Shown: positions 23,916-38,580, counted from the first letter of the stretch. The stretch is DNA of 64,000 nucleotides from Tolypeutes matacus (GCA_026826555.1 JAKSZT010053769.1:6147971-6211970); one strand, 5' to 3'. The notes: generated from the sequence alone by a model not told the origin. Numbers and translations are program-made.

Positions 23916-24824
23916 ACATTGACTACCATTTACATTTTATGCTGAATGTTTCTGTTTAAAAATATAAGCTATGATATGCACTGATTCTAAATTTTATGTG
24001 TCTGTAAGTTAAAATTACCTTGAAAACTTCTAATTCAGAGTCCCTGTAAAGCAGTTTCTTTGCTTTTCTACCACAATGCTTAGTGACTGATCTCTTGATC
24101 CATTACTATTTTATAGTTCTGTTTGTTAAAAGAAATCTATTTAACATTTAAAAATCAGTGCCAATGAAAACTATGAATGATAGAAATGAGTGGCACTTAC
24201 CAACACAGGGAAATTCTTCTAGAAAAATATGGATGTGCTTCAGATAATGTTGCCTTAAACAAAAGCCTAGAACTGCAATGGCAAACTCAGAAAAAATTAT
24301 ACTATTCGGTTAGAAATTGTGGGGAGCCTGTGTGGAGGATTTTCTCAAGAAATTGCAAAGAGCTTTCAATTTATTTCTCCAATTTCAGTTGGGGAATGAG
24401 ATGGAAGGATTCAAAGTGGTAGAAACTGAGCAATATCTTTTATTTTAACTTTAATCCAGAAGTACTGAAATTTTAATTTTATTTGGTGTAGAAATGTGTC
24501 TTTAAGGCAATCAGAATATTGGCTTAAGTTATGGTGTTGGTGAACCTTGGGAGGGGGGTGTTCTTTTTCTTCCTCTTATTACTGTGGACTTTGAGATGGC
24601 TCCTAAACTGAATTAGAGAGTTCCTAGATATTTGACATTAAAATTCAGTACCAGGGAGTTTATATAGATATACAACTTCAGATTTTTGGATGGTATGTTA
24701 ATACTGTGTATTTTTTAATGGTTACACTTTTCCTTGACTAGTATAAAAGATTTACTGTTACAGTTTGTGTGTGGCCAGGCATATGGAAAACCTGTTTCCT
24801 GCTATTTAATTTAATTAGACCAAT

Positions 24825-24975
24825 CACGTGCCAGCCTTGGGGCATGTCACTCTGGACCTCTGAGGCTCTTTGTCTGTCAAAGAGATGGACAATATCTTGG
24901 CTTTGTTTGGTTGCTGGGCATGCTGCAGATAAAACTACTGAAATACTGACTGTTTGTTTAACCAAAACTTTGCAT
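24825..24975 (+). mobile_element. MIR SINE fragment
   Basis: The text 'ttggggcatgtcactctgga' then 'cctctgaggctctttgtctg' and 'gagatggacaatat' follows the MIR core in sense order. Diverged. Confidence 0.5.
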
Positions 24976-26480
24976 TTTTACCATTTGGCTTTGATTTTGT
25001 CTTTTAAAAAAAGATGACATTTTGGCCTTGGGGAGGTGAAAAGGAAATATTGAGCATATGAAGAAGAGCTGTGGCTTTCTGTGGTTTAATGTAGGGTTGA
25101 GACTAGAATCATTTTCTTATCAGAAATAAGCTTTGTTAGTAGAAACTCAAGGCAATTACCATTGAATCATTTTAGCCCTATCTTAGCAATAAATTGTCAT
25201 TTTATTTGAATGCACTTTTTTGGTTCATATACATATTTCAGTATGATTTTCTTCGTCATGCCAAATCTCTAAGTCTTTTGTTGAATTCATTATTGAAGAA
25301 GAAAATATTTTGTTTGATGTTTTGGGAAAAAAATAGTCTAGTTTTGTTTTGTTTTGTTCTGTTTTCACAGAAAAGATAGTGATGAACATATTTAGCCACT
25401 TTAAGAATTGTTCCCAAACTGTTAGATTTTATTTTCAAGATCAAATATATCTATTTTAAATTTTCTTTCATAATGAATATTTTCCCTTTAGTCCTATTCA
25501 AGCCAGTTTTATTTTCCAAATAATTTTCAAGCTTTAAGAGCAGTAAAGAGCATTAGAAAATAAATAGAAGATTGAAAATATATACTGCCATTTAGAAACC
25601 TGCTTTGCAGTGAGAATTTAAGCCTAAGTTTCCAGCTTAATTAACAGCAGCTTCCATGAATCAAAATGACTTGTCCAAGGCAATAAACTTAATTGAATAT
25701 CTAGATTTTTATATGTACCCCAGAATTTTTGGTTCTTTATTGGTCTTAGACACATGCACAATTTAAAGCTGCAAAAAGTTTTCATGTGGACTTAACTGTG
25801 CACTGAGAAAGTTAAATTAAATCACACCAAGTGCCAGTGTCTGCTTTAGTCAGTGCCAGCTAATGTCCTGGGTGCTAGGACAAAGCCCTTACCCTCTGAT
25901 ATTTCTCAGCCTTTGGGACAGTCCATAGGTCCTATGCATAATAAATTACAACCAGTCTAATGAATTTATTATTAGAAATGAATGCTAATGAATATATTAT
26001 TCTTCAAAAAATTAGGAATTTTGGAAAGAACTATTGGGAAATTTCACTTTGATGGAAAAATTAAATGGTTAAAATTAAAACTAAAACCTAAATATATAAA
26101 TCTTCTTAATCAAAATTTTTACAACTTAACTTATGTTCATAATACAGACATGTGTAAGAGCCACATAGCTACTATGGCTGCCATCACATGTGCAAACTGC
26201 ATGCCTTCTTATAGACCTGTGATCTGCGTGGACTTTCCATTGGGTTTCAGGTTAAGTAAAATAGCAATTAAAAAGCGAAAGTTATGCCGAAAATCTAACG
26301 TTTTTTTATCACTTCTTTAGTGCAATTCTGCTTAAATCCTCAATCCTTGCATTGATTTTCAGATTTATTATAGTATTCTGTAATTCTTTATATATATAAT
26401 TAATGGTTTCATTTTTAAAATTTATTTTATTTTAAATGTGTGTTTAGAGTGTGATTTTTCTGAGGTCAAGCTTTTTGACC

Positions 26481-26522
26481 ACACATACTCACACACACAC
26501 ACACACACATCACACACACACC
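26481..26522. repeat. (CA)n microsatellite
   Basis: About 20 CA units with two small interruptions (TACTC and an AT). Dinucleotide repeats of this length are usually length-polymorphic. Confidence 0.9.
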
Positions 26523-27189
26523 AGATTTTTTTTAGAATGAAGTAGTATCCATTTAAAAAAATTCATTTTACTAGAAGATTTTTCAAAATGAGTATAATTT
26601 TAATATTGATAAACTCCCATATTCTCCAAGGAATCAAAAATATGTGGCAGAAATACAGTAAGTTTTCATAGAGCTCTGTTGTTCAGAAATCATACTTACT
26701 CAGCATATTATAAAATATAGCATGATTGAAGATTAAAATTAAATTAATAATGAGTTGACAGTTAATTAAGGATAGGGATCTGCTTAAAATTATCTAAGGA
26801 AAGAATATTCATTAGTTAACTCAAAGCAAGCCTCTTCAGTGTAGGTATTAAATTGATGCAACCTTGTTTCCGCTAGGAAAATATAACCCTTGTGAAATTA
26901 TTTTTTTTTAGCACAAAAGCTAATAACCACAGGGTAGGATAATTATGCACTTTTAAATAGATATTTAGAAAATAGATGCTGTCTCAAAACATTCTATATA
27001 ATTAAACTTACTAATTAATTGGACTTGAAGTAAATATTAATCCAAATCTTCCTTCCACATCATCTTAAGGTTTTATTTCATGTATACTTAGAGTGCATGA
27101 CTGTGTAAATTGGCTAATGTGCCAAATCTATTCTTTTTCATTGTGGTTTAGCCTAATAAACAGTAATTGTTCAGATAAATTCACTAAAT

Positions 27190-27330
27190 GTATCTTAAAC
27201 AAATATCATGTAAGCAGGCATTGTGCCAGGAGTGAGAAGGCAGTCATAGAATACCACAAGAAATGAGGAAGCCATATGGCCTTCTAAATTTACAATCTCT
27301 TGAAGAAATAGATGGGTAAACAAAGGATGA
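27190..27330 (-). mobile_element. Possible L2 3' fragment, antisense
   Basis: The text 'gcaggcattgtgccaggagt' followed by 'acaatctcttgaag' resembles the reverse complement of L2 near its 3' end. Short and diverged. Confidence 0.4.
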
Positions 27331-28119
27331 AAATAAAGTATCATTTGTGCCACTATGGTCAACATGTATATAAAACTCAAAGCCTGTGTTAAGATCTTAC
27401 AGCTTCTAAGCTGCTGAACTGATTTCAACCCACATCCAGAGTCCATGTCCTTTCCAGTAAACATTGCTACCTCTGAGTAGAATGTAGAATATGTTCTATG
27501 ATATTTGATTACTTAACAAGAGTTTGGTTACTAAAAGAGAATGTTGTCTTTGCTCACTTTTCCTGGTAGTATCATGGAAAATTCCCTCCTCCAAAGTTAT
27601 GTACAAAAGCTCATCTATTTATGTAATCATTTCTCTTGCTTTTAAACATTTGAAATTTGAATGAAAATGGTTTCTTCTGTATCATGCTCTTCTCTGTTCT
27701 GGTTTATGAGGTTTTCTTTTCCTTGCTACTTTTCCTCCTCAAGGTCCTACCACTGGTGTGTTTTTTTGTTTTGTTTTGTTTTTTTCTTTTGATGCTGAAT
27801 GCAATATGATTGATTCTCTTTTTGAAGATAATTTATGGAGGAGAAACTGTCTCCACCCTCTCTGTGGCTTACCACAACCTCTAGGAAGGTTTGCTGGAGT
27901 ACAGTGAAATAAAATGAGGCTGGCAACAGCAGCAATTCTCTAGCTAAAAAGTCCACTGGTGCTTAGCGGAAAAGCTCATAAAATGCAGTGTCAGTATGTA
28001 CCATGCAAGACTTTCAGTCTTGTGTCTGACCATATCACTCTTGTCATATCTTACCTGAGGGAAGCAGCCTGTCCAACCAGGCTAGCCTGTGTGATGGAGA
28101 AGTGAAAATCAGAAGAGAG

Positions 28120-28235
28120 GCTCCTTGTTCTTGGCCACCTATAGACTCTCTAGTTGTTGTGTGCCTCACTTTCCTCATTTGTGAATTGAAAGTGTTAATC
28201 TTGTCTTCCTTTAAAATGTTATGCTTTGCTCACCC
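28120..28235 (+). mobile_element. Possible MIR fragment
   Basis: The text 'gcctcactttcctcatttgt' plus gaattgaaagtgttaatc fits the MIR core. Short, so it remains tentative. Confidence 0.35.
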
Positions 28236-28659
28236 GACCTGACTAGTAAAGATGATCTATACGCAGCTTTATTGACAGCTATCAGATAGGCTAATGCTGA
28301 ATTCCTATCTTATTTTAAATATTTATTTTAATTTTTGCTTTTATATGATTTCCTTCAAAATTCTGGATTCTTAAAAAAGAGGCTTGTTGAATGTGAATGC
28401 TAATTTATTGTTTTTGAACCAGAAATGACCAACAGACTTCCTCCTAAGAGGAGATGGGAGAAACACATTTTATGTCATCAGAGATTTTTTATATTCCTTG
28501 TGAGTAAAAATAACTAAACTAAATTAGTCATTAATTACATGCAAAAATAGCATGTAGCCAAAATTCAATTTTTACGGGAAGCAATATTAAATATAGTACA
28601 GAATGAAAACATGTTATTATTGACAGGGACATTAGATAATGACAATAACAACAATAAAA

Positions 28660-28835
28660 CTAGTAATTATTGGGAGCTTATTAAAGCCAAACTCTATGCC
28701 AAGTAGTTTGTAAATATCATTTAATCATCATACCATATTTACAGATGAAGAAAGGGAGTCTTCAGAGTGGTTAAAGTCATACATATAGAAACTGGTAGAG
28801 CTCAGATTCAAACTCCAGTCCAGATCACACAGAGA
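28660..28835 (-). mobile_element. MIR SINE, antisense
   Basis: Reverse-complement MIR landmarks in order: 'tgccaagtagtttgtaaata', 'tcatttaatcatcat', 'tttacagatgaagaaaggga', and 'gagctcagattcaaactcca'. A good match over most of the element. Confidence 0.7.
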
Positions 28836-29599
28836 TTGAGAGAATGGCTGTGGCTGAGACTCAGTTCTGACTTATAGATCACTGAATGAATTCAAGGGGT
28901 ACTTTTTTTCAACTTCTAATCAAAAAACCATTTACTACTCTACTAAAATTTCAACCAACTCTACTTCACAACCTCCAATCATTTTGATGAGAATGTGTTA
29001 GTGCTTGTAGAAAACAAAGTCAAGAATATAAAACTAAAACTCACAACATACAGGAAGTTATTGTATGGTTTCACAGCTGTGACCCTACTTCTTTTCTTCA
29101 TACTAAATTACATTTCTTAGCATCATTAATTCTGCTGTTTAGCTTAGCTCATAAAACAAACATCTTGTGGTCATAGCTTACAAGATATTGCAAAAAGAAC
29201 ATTCATTTATGGAATCCCTAATTCTTCAATGCTTACTTTTCATACTCAATATGGAACTTATTTTATTTACTAAATTTGGTTTTGATTGACAATATGTTTA
29301 TTCCCTTTGCCTCTGTTCGTGTGTGGGTGCATGTGTTTGTGAGTATTTAACACCATATCTTGGTATAAAGGTGGTTCAAATCTCCTTAGTTTTCCTATGA
29401 GTTCTGCAATTTTAACTCTGCCTACCAACATTTATACAAAATCTTTTTCCGCTCTCTTATTCATAGCTATAGTAAAACACTAGGTTTAAAAGAGAGGGGT
29501 TGGAATCCTTTCTCCTTTATATGTAAAATCTCACAGAATAAAAATGTCAACCAAGCTAGTATAAATTTCGTTTTCTTCACTTGTTAATTGTGTATCATA

Positions 29600-29690
29600 C
29601 ATCTACAGCATGCAGGGCATTATGCTAAGGGCTGGACATGTTCCTACCTGGCTCCAATAAACATATAATCTAGTAAAAGGGAGCTAAGTC
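29600..29690 (-). mobile_element. Possible L2 3' fragment, antisense
   Basis: The text 'gcagggcattatgctaaggg' then 'aaacatataatctagtaaaa' resembles antisense L2. Short and weak. Confidence 0.35.
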
Positions 29691-30724
29691 ACATATGTAA
29701 ATAAATATTAGATAAAAGATGATAAATATTATTAGATAACTATATTTATAACTATTAAAAGGCTGAATTTTCCAAATGCCTTGTGTTTAACACAAATATA
29801 AATATTTAATGACCCCTTGCACTTTCCAATCTCATCAAAATTTTTAATTTTGCTTTATTAATATTACTCCTATGTATACGCATTTCAGGTAAACACATTT
29901 TCCAAGGCCAGGTGATAAGATAGTTCAATATTTAAGCAAGTAAGAAGTAGAATTGATTTAAATAGATATCATTTAAATAACTCTTCCACTCTACTCACTG
30001 GTCTGGCTGGTTCCTTTTACATACATTTGCTTGCAAAATCACAGATTAGTTTAAGATTTTTAAAACAACAGATATTCAAAGTTGTAGGCTTATATTACAA
30101 TATTTTGAAGATATACTTGACACTGTCATAAACATTTCCACATTGGCAAAAGGAAAATTCTATTTGAATGTGCTATTCAAAATTACTTTAGTGAATTCTG
30201 TATCCTTTCATTCTTACAAATCTAGGTATTTTAGTAGACATAATACATCATTAACTTGGCAACATAGTCAATATTCAGGTTTCTTTAATATTCACTGAGG
30301 GATAAATCTTTTTGGTATATGGAGAACAGATCCAAGAGGTGACCTCAAGGACCTGGAAGTTAATTAATGGCCTAAGATAGCTTGACTCAAAATGAATAGG
30401 AATTTGGAAAGGGGGATGGGTTATTTCTTCAGAGATTCACAGAAAGAAGGACAAGTTTTATTATGTTTTCTCACATAGGAGATGTTTTCCCCCATTGTAT
30501 GTTGAGGTGTGGTCTCTTGTAATAAAGATTGTTTTCATCTTTACCCAATAAATTTTCCCCATTATCTACTATAAAGTCCAGCTAGATATCCTTTTAACTT
30601 TATAGTTTTTCCATAGTGTGATGTGTGAAGGAATAAGGTAGCTATCAGATTTCCCATTATAAGCTGACTACAAACAGTGAAACCCTACAAACAAACTGTA
30701 TAACCTAAAAATGTAATAAAAAAT

Positions 30725-30830
30725 CCATAGGCACATATATGCATGTATATTATAGATATAAAAAATATGTATATACACATATATTTGGGGTATTTAATAT
30801 ATAGGTGTATGCATATAAATTATATAAAGT
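30725..30830. repeat. AT-rich low-complexity (TA/TG/CA) stretch
   Basis: Irregular tata/catata/tgtata text over about 100 bp with no defined unit. No gene or element seen. Confidence 0.6.
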
Positions 30831-33800
30831 AATTCTCTCTTTTTTGGTCATCATTTTGAAAATGAGCCATTCTTAATTCCTTAAATTTTTATCAACAAGG
30901 GAGATAAAAGATAGGGTTGAAAAGCAACACCAAAGCTATCATATTCTCAGCGAGCACGAGATGGTGGAGGGAAAATGCTCTTGTATAAAGTCTATGAGTC
31001 TATTTAGTCTAGTTTCAGTTTTACCAGTGAAACAGGGAACTCTTTTCTCTAAACTTTTAAATAAGGAATGTCCCGTTTCTAGTGTATTTATATGCACGTT
31101 TTATGAATAATGTGTAAATGCTGGATTTTAGGTGATTTGCTTAATCCAATTTATATTCAGATTTTTAAATCAATTGTTTTAGAATTATTCTCACATCTGC
31201 CCAAATAATTGCTGATAAATGCTGACTTATGAAAGGTTTGTCTCTCGGTTTTCCTTTCCTTAGTTTGATATTGAATTCTATGTTCACTTTCCATAGCTGG
31301 CATGTCATTTATTACTGTTAACTTCTTTCTAAACTTCCTCCTTCCAATACCCAATTATCATCCTCAAATGTCCTTTCAAATCGAAGGTAATTGGTTAGAC
31401 AGCAAGATCCCACTGTTTCCACCAAAAAAATAGAAGAAGCACACATTCGGGGGAAATGTCTTTTAGTTTATCTTTAAATTGGGACAGGGCAGAGGTCACT
31501 AGCTGAAGGGAAGTCAAAATGACAAGGGCCCTAATGGTTGTAAAGAAAGGTTAAGACAAGTAAATATCTTTCCGTGGGACACATGGGCTGTTGTTGGCTT
31601 CCAGGGCACAAACCATCTTCTGTGGAAAGAAATTAAAATATCACTGACTTAAGCCTGATGGAAAAGTAGACTAAGTTAATGGAGGTGTCAATTATATTGT
31701 ACTTCCAAAATGATTTTAAGCTTCTAAGCCTGAATTCTCTTACATAAATTAAAACTATGTAGGAGCATCTAAATTAAAAATACAGTTCCAAAAGAATTAC
31801 ACTGAAAAATAAGATGTCATAAACATACGCATCATATCAATATGTATAAAATTATTGCTAGAGTACACTGTAACCTCAGAGAAGAACTCCTTAGTTTGGA
31901 TTTTGGGGAATCTTTTCTAAACATTGCAACAAATTCCAAATGAGTACATTTTCCTCTCTCACTGTGGAACAGATAATGAGTTGAATATAGGAAATGGGAA
32001 GCAGCAGAGAAGTTTCAGGGACTATGGCCTCCATTACCTTTTTCAAATTCAGAAATATCTATTACCTTTGCTGGTAGGATATGACTGAGAAGCAGTGTCA
32101 CAAGGGTCAATGGTCATTGCTGCAGAGGATCTAAAAGGTCAGACTGGAATAATTCAAAAGAAAGAGAGAAAGAAAAATAAGTATAACCATAGGGTACTAT
32201 CAGGAGTGTCTTAGAAATGTCTTGAGAATTCTCTTAACCCAAAGATAGTCCCTGATATTCTTGGAGTGGTTTTCACAGTAAGGGTAAAGCTTTTGTTAGT
32301 TATGGTTTTACAACAGTCTTGGTTCTAGTCAGCTTTCTGCCACCATGGTAGCAACAAGAACTAATGCTTAGCATGATGGATTTATGGCCCAGGTTGTATT
32401 TAGGGTATTAAGATCTTGAGTAGCCCAGTTTTCCTTTGATTTAAACAGGATATCATTGGTTTGGTTGGTGGCATATTTTTCTGTGGCTGCGGTTGGCTTA
32501 AAATAAGTGCTTTTGATGATCTGGCCAACTATAACTATCTGGGGAGAGAGAATAAACCAAACTGTCCATTTTTTAAATTAAGAAATGGCATCCCATTCTT
32601 ACATCTGTGGTACAAGGGAGGACACATTCCATTGTGATGTGTACAAGACATTCTTCCATGGGTAATTTTTTCACCTTCAATGGAGATTTATTGACATCAA
32701 ACAGTAGTATTTCATCAGATGGCCTGAGCATCCTTGAGAAAGGCATGGAGAAAGGAGGCAGTGACTGTGGAATGAGGCAGCACGCTTGGTGAGCAGCCCC
32801 ACCGGTTCAATTCCCCCTGCACATTGCTGCCTGCTTCTCAACCCTTTTTGCAAAAATCCCCCTTATATGATGGTAACTGAGGAGGTTTTTATTCCTACTT
32901 CGTATTCCCAAATGCTAGATGTGAACTAAAGCACCTTGTAACATTCAGTTATACATAGTGGAGATATGCAACTAGCAATAATAGGCAGAGATGCAGAGGC
33001 TGCATTTTGCCTTTATGAAACTAAATATTTACAAATTATATCCTACAACTGTGCACACATTGTGTAATGGGAGTGTTGGGGTATTTTGTTTTTGTTTGGT
33101 CTGATGCTGATAACTTTACATTTTGACTGTCCTATGCAGATTGATGCTAGGGGAAAAATGTCTTGGGTGTAACTTTTTAATCAATCCATCTTTGTGGAAC
33201 AATGATTCCCTGCAGACGTTTCTTCAGGGTTGGGAGGAGCCTGTGTCCATGTTCCTCTTCCTCACTTAGAGCTCTTTTATGTTCTTGCTGCTGTTCTGAA
33301 CGTAAGAAGTAGCCTCCTTGCTATTTTCACCATTGTCAAATCTCTCTAAAGTACCATTCATTCAAGAGATGTTGCTGTGATATATATTGTCTGTTCATTT
33401 CTTCTGAGAAAAGAGAGAATTGTAATTCTTTAGGGAGAAACTACTTTTTAAAGTTGAACAAAGATAAGATCAGGTAAGAATTTAGCAAACAAGATGTAGA
33501 GCCTGTAACTAACGGTTTATTTTTTGTTCTTTTTTTCCTCTTAAAAAGTTATATCAGTTTTGAGAATAGAACAGTTTAATGTCCTCAGGGAATTTGCCTC
33601 CTCTCACTCTGATAATGAGAACAGATTTCATTGTTCCCTGGTGCAATGTGATTGTAGTTCTCTAATAAGCAATTATAGGAAAAAAAGTTGAGATATATTG
33701 ATATTGCTAGGTATTTGTTTAATGCATATTTATTTCTGAATGCGTCCTTGGAATATATATTTATATCTTTAAGAATTCTGAGAAAATGCTAATTTTATTT

Positions 33801-34895
33801 GGTTCACAATCTTACACATGCATAGAAGATCCTTTCTTACCTATGACTAGAACCCACATAATTAATGATGGAATGACAATGTCTGAGGAGAGTACTTTCA
33901 GAAACGGCAAACCATTGAAATAAATTTGTGCACTCGAACATATTTGCTGTATGAAGGGTTGCCTTTTGTTTACTGATAGAAAGAAATTCACTGCAATTTC
34001 TGTACTTAAAATATCCCAATTAATGCTAACAGAAGATGATCCAGAAGTTTGATTACACTTTTTTCAAAAACTCCCTGGGTTGATGTTCAACCTTAGAAAA
34101 GACAGCGCATTTCAGGTCCATTTGCCAGGTTGGTGCTCAATGTGGTCCCTGCAGGTTGGAGAGGAACAAAGTACCACTTTCCTTAAGAACACACAAAAGT
34201 AAAAGTTGGGATGATTTGAGAGACTTTTCTGAAACATATTTTTTTGAAACATTTCAGAGATATGTTCTCAGGACTGATGAGTTTTGGGAACTCTGCATTC
34301 TAAGTTAGCTTTTTGGAGACTCCCAATATACTTTCCAAATTAATAGCTCTGAGAAGTCCTGCAACAAAATACCTATTTGAATATTGTGTAATTTCACATT
34401 TAAAAAAATTTTGATCATGATGTTTTTAAAATGTGAAATTACTGTTCTATGGAACATACTTTTTGAAATACTGACAGAGGTCATTGCTAATAAGTATTTA
34501 GCTCCTCACATCCTAGTCTCTGGGTGAAATACAATGAAAGTGTAACCAATAGCAAACCATCTCTCTTAACTTCTTTGTGGCACGTGGGGAAAAAAATGAT
34601 TTTGGTCTAAACCCATTTAGCATTCTAAATGGTAAATAATTTGGCATTCTTTGGTAATGTCTCTTAAAGAGACTTCTTGGACCAGAGAAAACTAATGGAT
34701 ATCTGGTTAGTATATAATACTTCCTTAGTGGAGTGTGGTCAAATATGACTGTTTGCTGGTCTTCAAGCATCCAGAGCTGACAATCTGTGTCTTTCACAAG
34801 CAATCTGTAAAAGTCTCTATTTATACTTTATTTTTTAAAAGAAAGTGCATCATTTGGGTACTTGTAAATAATGAGATTTTTTTTTGTCCCACAAC

Positions 34896-34918
34896 TTTTT
34901 TTTTTTTTTTTTTTTCAG
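34896..34918 (+). repeat. T20 run ending in CAG
   Basis: Twenty T followed by CAG at 34916-34918. The arrangement mimics a strong 3' splice site polypyrimidine tract. No exon-like frame with a donor follows, so I treat it as low-complexity sequence. Confidence 0.6.
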
Positions 34919-36059
34919 AAAAAACCTACATTGTAGTCAGATGGTTGCAGAGAAAGAAAATATTCACGTTCAGTAGCCACTATTAAATAGTTTTCAATGT
35001 GGTGTTTTGTGTAGTAATTCATTTTTAAATTGTAGCTGAGAATGAAAAGTAGGTCACTGTATGTATTATTTAAACCCTGTGATCCATAGGGAACAGTAAG
35101 TAAGGATAATGCCACTTAGTTGTTAAAAGGAGAGTAAACCAAGCCAGAGAAAAATAGCTTTCTTTTTTTATTATTCAGACTATTACAACATTTTCTTAAT
35201 AGTTATTAGAATTATTAGCTACAGTTATTAAAACTAAAGACATTCTTTGGATATTAAGTACAGAAAACAACATTGAATGGAGGAATAGATTAAGACGTTA
35301 AACAGAATTATTATGTAAACATACTGCTGTTCATATTTAAGAAGCCCAGTGTATCTTTATAAGATGAATATGGAGTGTCTGTTTCAAATAAATATTTGAA
35401 TAAAATAAAAAAGAAGGTAACAAAATTTACTTTTAAAGTGAAAAGTTCAAAATCCTCCCCACAATTTAGAGGAGATAATCTAGCAATAGAACAAGTTGAG
35501 CAGTTGTCCAGTAGGGGCTGCTCATAGAGCAGGAAGGCTGGGCTCTTCTAGCTACATGCCACACATCGTCATGGAGAGTGGGGTTTCACGGCCACTCACG
35601 TATCTTTAGTTGAAATAACTCCTTAGTCTACTCCTGGAGTGACCTGGCCTCTGAAAGCTACTCTAATAAAATAGTACGTGTAAAATTAAAGGATTACTAA
35701 ATAAGTCATTTGCATTTTGTCATCTGCCTTAAAATGACATTTTTAAAACCACATTAAAAATGTTGCCATGCGGGGAACTCATAATTGTTTTCTAAACAGA
35801 ATCAAAGTGTTGTTAAATTGTTTTAAAACACAGATTCACAGAATGAAATTGAGGCTGGTAAACTAGTAGCCAACTAAAGCAAAACAGGCTGAAATTTTTG
35901 TAACCAATTGCTCTCACAGGATCCAAGCAAAACATCTTGAATTGCTAGTATCGTAATAAATTATAGTTTTCACATGTGAATTTTGCAAGTGAAAGCAGAC
36001 CTAAGTCAAGCCTGTGAAATAAAGACCAAACGATGACATTTTTAATTTGCTCATACCTC

Positions 36060-36840
36060 TGATGACTGAATAGACCTGCTACATCATGCAATAGATTGGA
36101 GAACTGAGGCTGAGTCAAGAAAAGGCCAAGAAAGACACTCCATGAAAGCAGAAGTATAGATGGAGAAAAGGCTGAGGTAGGCCAAGGGTTAATTGCCTCA
36201 TGGGATCTAATGGAGGTGATGGTTTCCCCTCATTTCTTTGTCCCTCCCTCCCCATATCATATTCACCTAACACACTAGGGGCTGTTATCTCATTTTCTTT
36301 AGGGTTAATTTTCTCTCTTTCCCATAATGAGATAAAAGGCTGTATGGGTTGGAGTCCTGGGAGTGTTCAGAAGAGGGCAAGAAATGGTCAAGAACTGGTT
36401 TATCTCCAAACTTCATTAACCTATTAGATAACTGATGCAGGGCACCCTAATTAACTTAAAGAATGAGAGACTTCTAAGGAATGAGAGTCGGTCCTTACAA
36501 TAATGGAACTTGGCCTCGTGCTTCAGAAAGGAGCTTCACAAATCTCCTTCATGGAGCGGGATTCTTCAGGGTGGAGAGGATGGGCTGATTTATTTCTCCA
36601 TGGTGTCCTGGAGTGTATCTGCCCTGATTGACCCCCTTGATCTTGACATCAGTCACTTTGGAGTCAAGATAATGAAATGGGCATTAAAGAGGCCGCTCCA
36701 GTTTATGCAAATGGAACTTTATCTTCAAAGGGGCCATATTGTTGGGAGAGTTTCCTTGTTACTTAAAAGTATTAATAAAAGAAAATGTTTGATTTTTCTC
36801 CCCTCTAATTCTTGTTGTCTCTAATTTACATGTGTGTGAG
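36060..36840. promoter_or_regulatory. Candidate conserved noncoding element
   Basis: Repeat-free stretch of higher GC than its surroundings. It carries an octamer ATGCAAAT (36705-36712) and GATA-type sites in tgttatctcat (about 36285), gagataaaagg (about 36330) and actttatctt (about 36717). HDAC9 introns and exons are known in other mammals to hold enhancers of the neighbouring gene TWIST1; whether this is one is unknown. Confidence 0.25.
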
Positions 36841-38164
36841 GTTGAACTTTTTTTTTTTTAATTATCAAAACCTTAAGCTTTTTTTGATACTTTATCTAAG
36901 GAAGTCAAATTTTATTTAGTCTGAAGTTTGCTGCATGGAATTAGCCAGCACATAAGTGAGGCCTAAGAATTATTCTAAACAAACGAAGACATGCAGCATA
37001 GGGCATCTTGGAAATAGACATCTTGAGCAAGGTGACTAGAAGAAACTTAGTTTTGCAACTCATAACAGGTGTTCCTTAGAATGATAAGGCAAACATGATG
37101 GCACCATTAGGATTTGCATCTGTTTATGCACTTCAGAGGCTACCATTTAAGACAGGAGAAAATCATATGTGCCTGCATGTACATGGACTCTTAGGAAAGG
37201 AACAAGAGATGATGCACACTGAATCAATATTGGAATCATGGGGGAGATCTAATTTTCCCTGTCTTCTCTGCCATGCTATTTATTTAATAAAGAATATCAA
37301 CATGAAAATTGCAGCAATAGATGAGGACTGTGTTTACACAACACAATCCATGTTTACTTGATGTTTTAGTACATTGATTTCGAAAGAGCGTAGGCTTCCC
37401 TTGATATGCGCAGAAGGAGCCTGTATACAACAGAGTGACACTTTCAGTGACCAAATTGAGACTTAGAGAGTGATGGTGATAGAATGAACATACAGTTTGC
37501 TTGATAATCTCTCTGGTGTTTGCAAAGTGTTGCCCAAGTTAGAGCTACGGGATTTGTTTTGACCTTGGTGTCAGGATTGTAGTCCTTGGTATTCTTTGGT
37601 ATTCTGAATGTAGAATGACTGGGTGGTTTATGACTGTCCAAAAGGAGCTTATCCTCACCTGAACTTTCTTTAACAACAAAAAAAAGAGCACAACTTTAGG
37701 GTCTCTCCTTTTTTCTTGAGAAATTCTGTACCTAAAGAATAATGTCTCAGTTTTTCTCCCACATTTTAAAAAAATTTATTTTCTTGCTAGCATTTTGAAT
37801 ATTATGGTCCTAGATTGTAAAACATTTCCCGTATATATTTCATATATGACTACTCTGCTAAGCATGTTCAAGCTGCTACTTTATTTTTGAAAGTTAAAAT
37901 CTGTGATATCTTTTGTCAAAACACTTCACTACATTTGTGAAACTTATAGTTAAATATGATAGGATGCTTTCACTTTTAACATCATTTTTATCTTTCCCTC
38001 AGTATTTTCAAATGAGGTGGTGACCATTAACTGGATGCATTTACACAGTATTTCATAATGATAACTTCTTTAAACTCCACTGACTTTTACTTTAAACTAA
38101 TTGCCAAAATAGATTGGCTGTGAAATTATAATTAAATTAGCTTAAATTTCACCACAAAATAGAG

Positions 38165-38275
38165 AACCCTTTATTTTAGTTATATAATTATATAAAATGC
38201 TATAATTATGTTTTAATTATTATATAGTATGATATAACATTGCATTATATTATAGTTACAAGTCATTGTAGTGAT
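38165..38275. repeat. AT-rich low-complexity stretch
   Basis: Nearly pure A/T built from tata/taatta text. No unit or element recognised. Confidence 0.6.
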
Positions 38276-38580
38276 TAATATGAGATCATTCTTATCTGAA
38301 GGAGACATTTGGTGACTATAAATTATCAGTGACATTCACAGTATTTTATAACTGTTTGGCATGGGCAGTGATCAATCAGAACAAATAGTGGAAATAGCTA
38401 TCATTACATACTCATACTTGGCATCAGCCTTGTGGACAAGAGATGATGATTACAAAGGTATCTGTTGGAGCTATTCTTACAAACAAACAAACTGTTGGGG
38501 GGAGTGGTGAATCAAAGGCACTGGGAGAATTCCTTTGCTGGTGAAGACAAATCTAAGTCCTTAGAGTTGGGCTAAGAGTA

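Noticed and set aside
32790..32830. tRNA B-box-like ggttcaattcc
   Set aside because: No matching A box or tRNA fold upstream and no A-tail; treated as chance.
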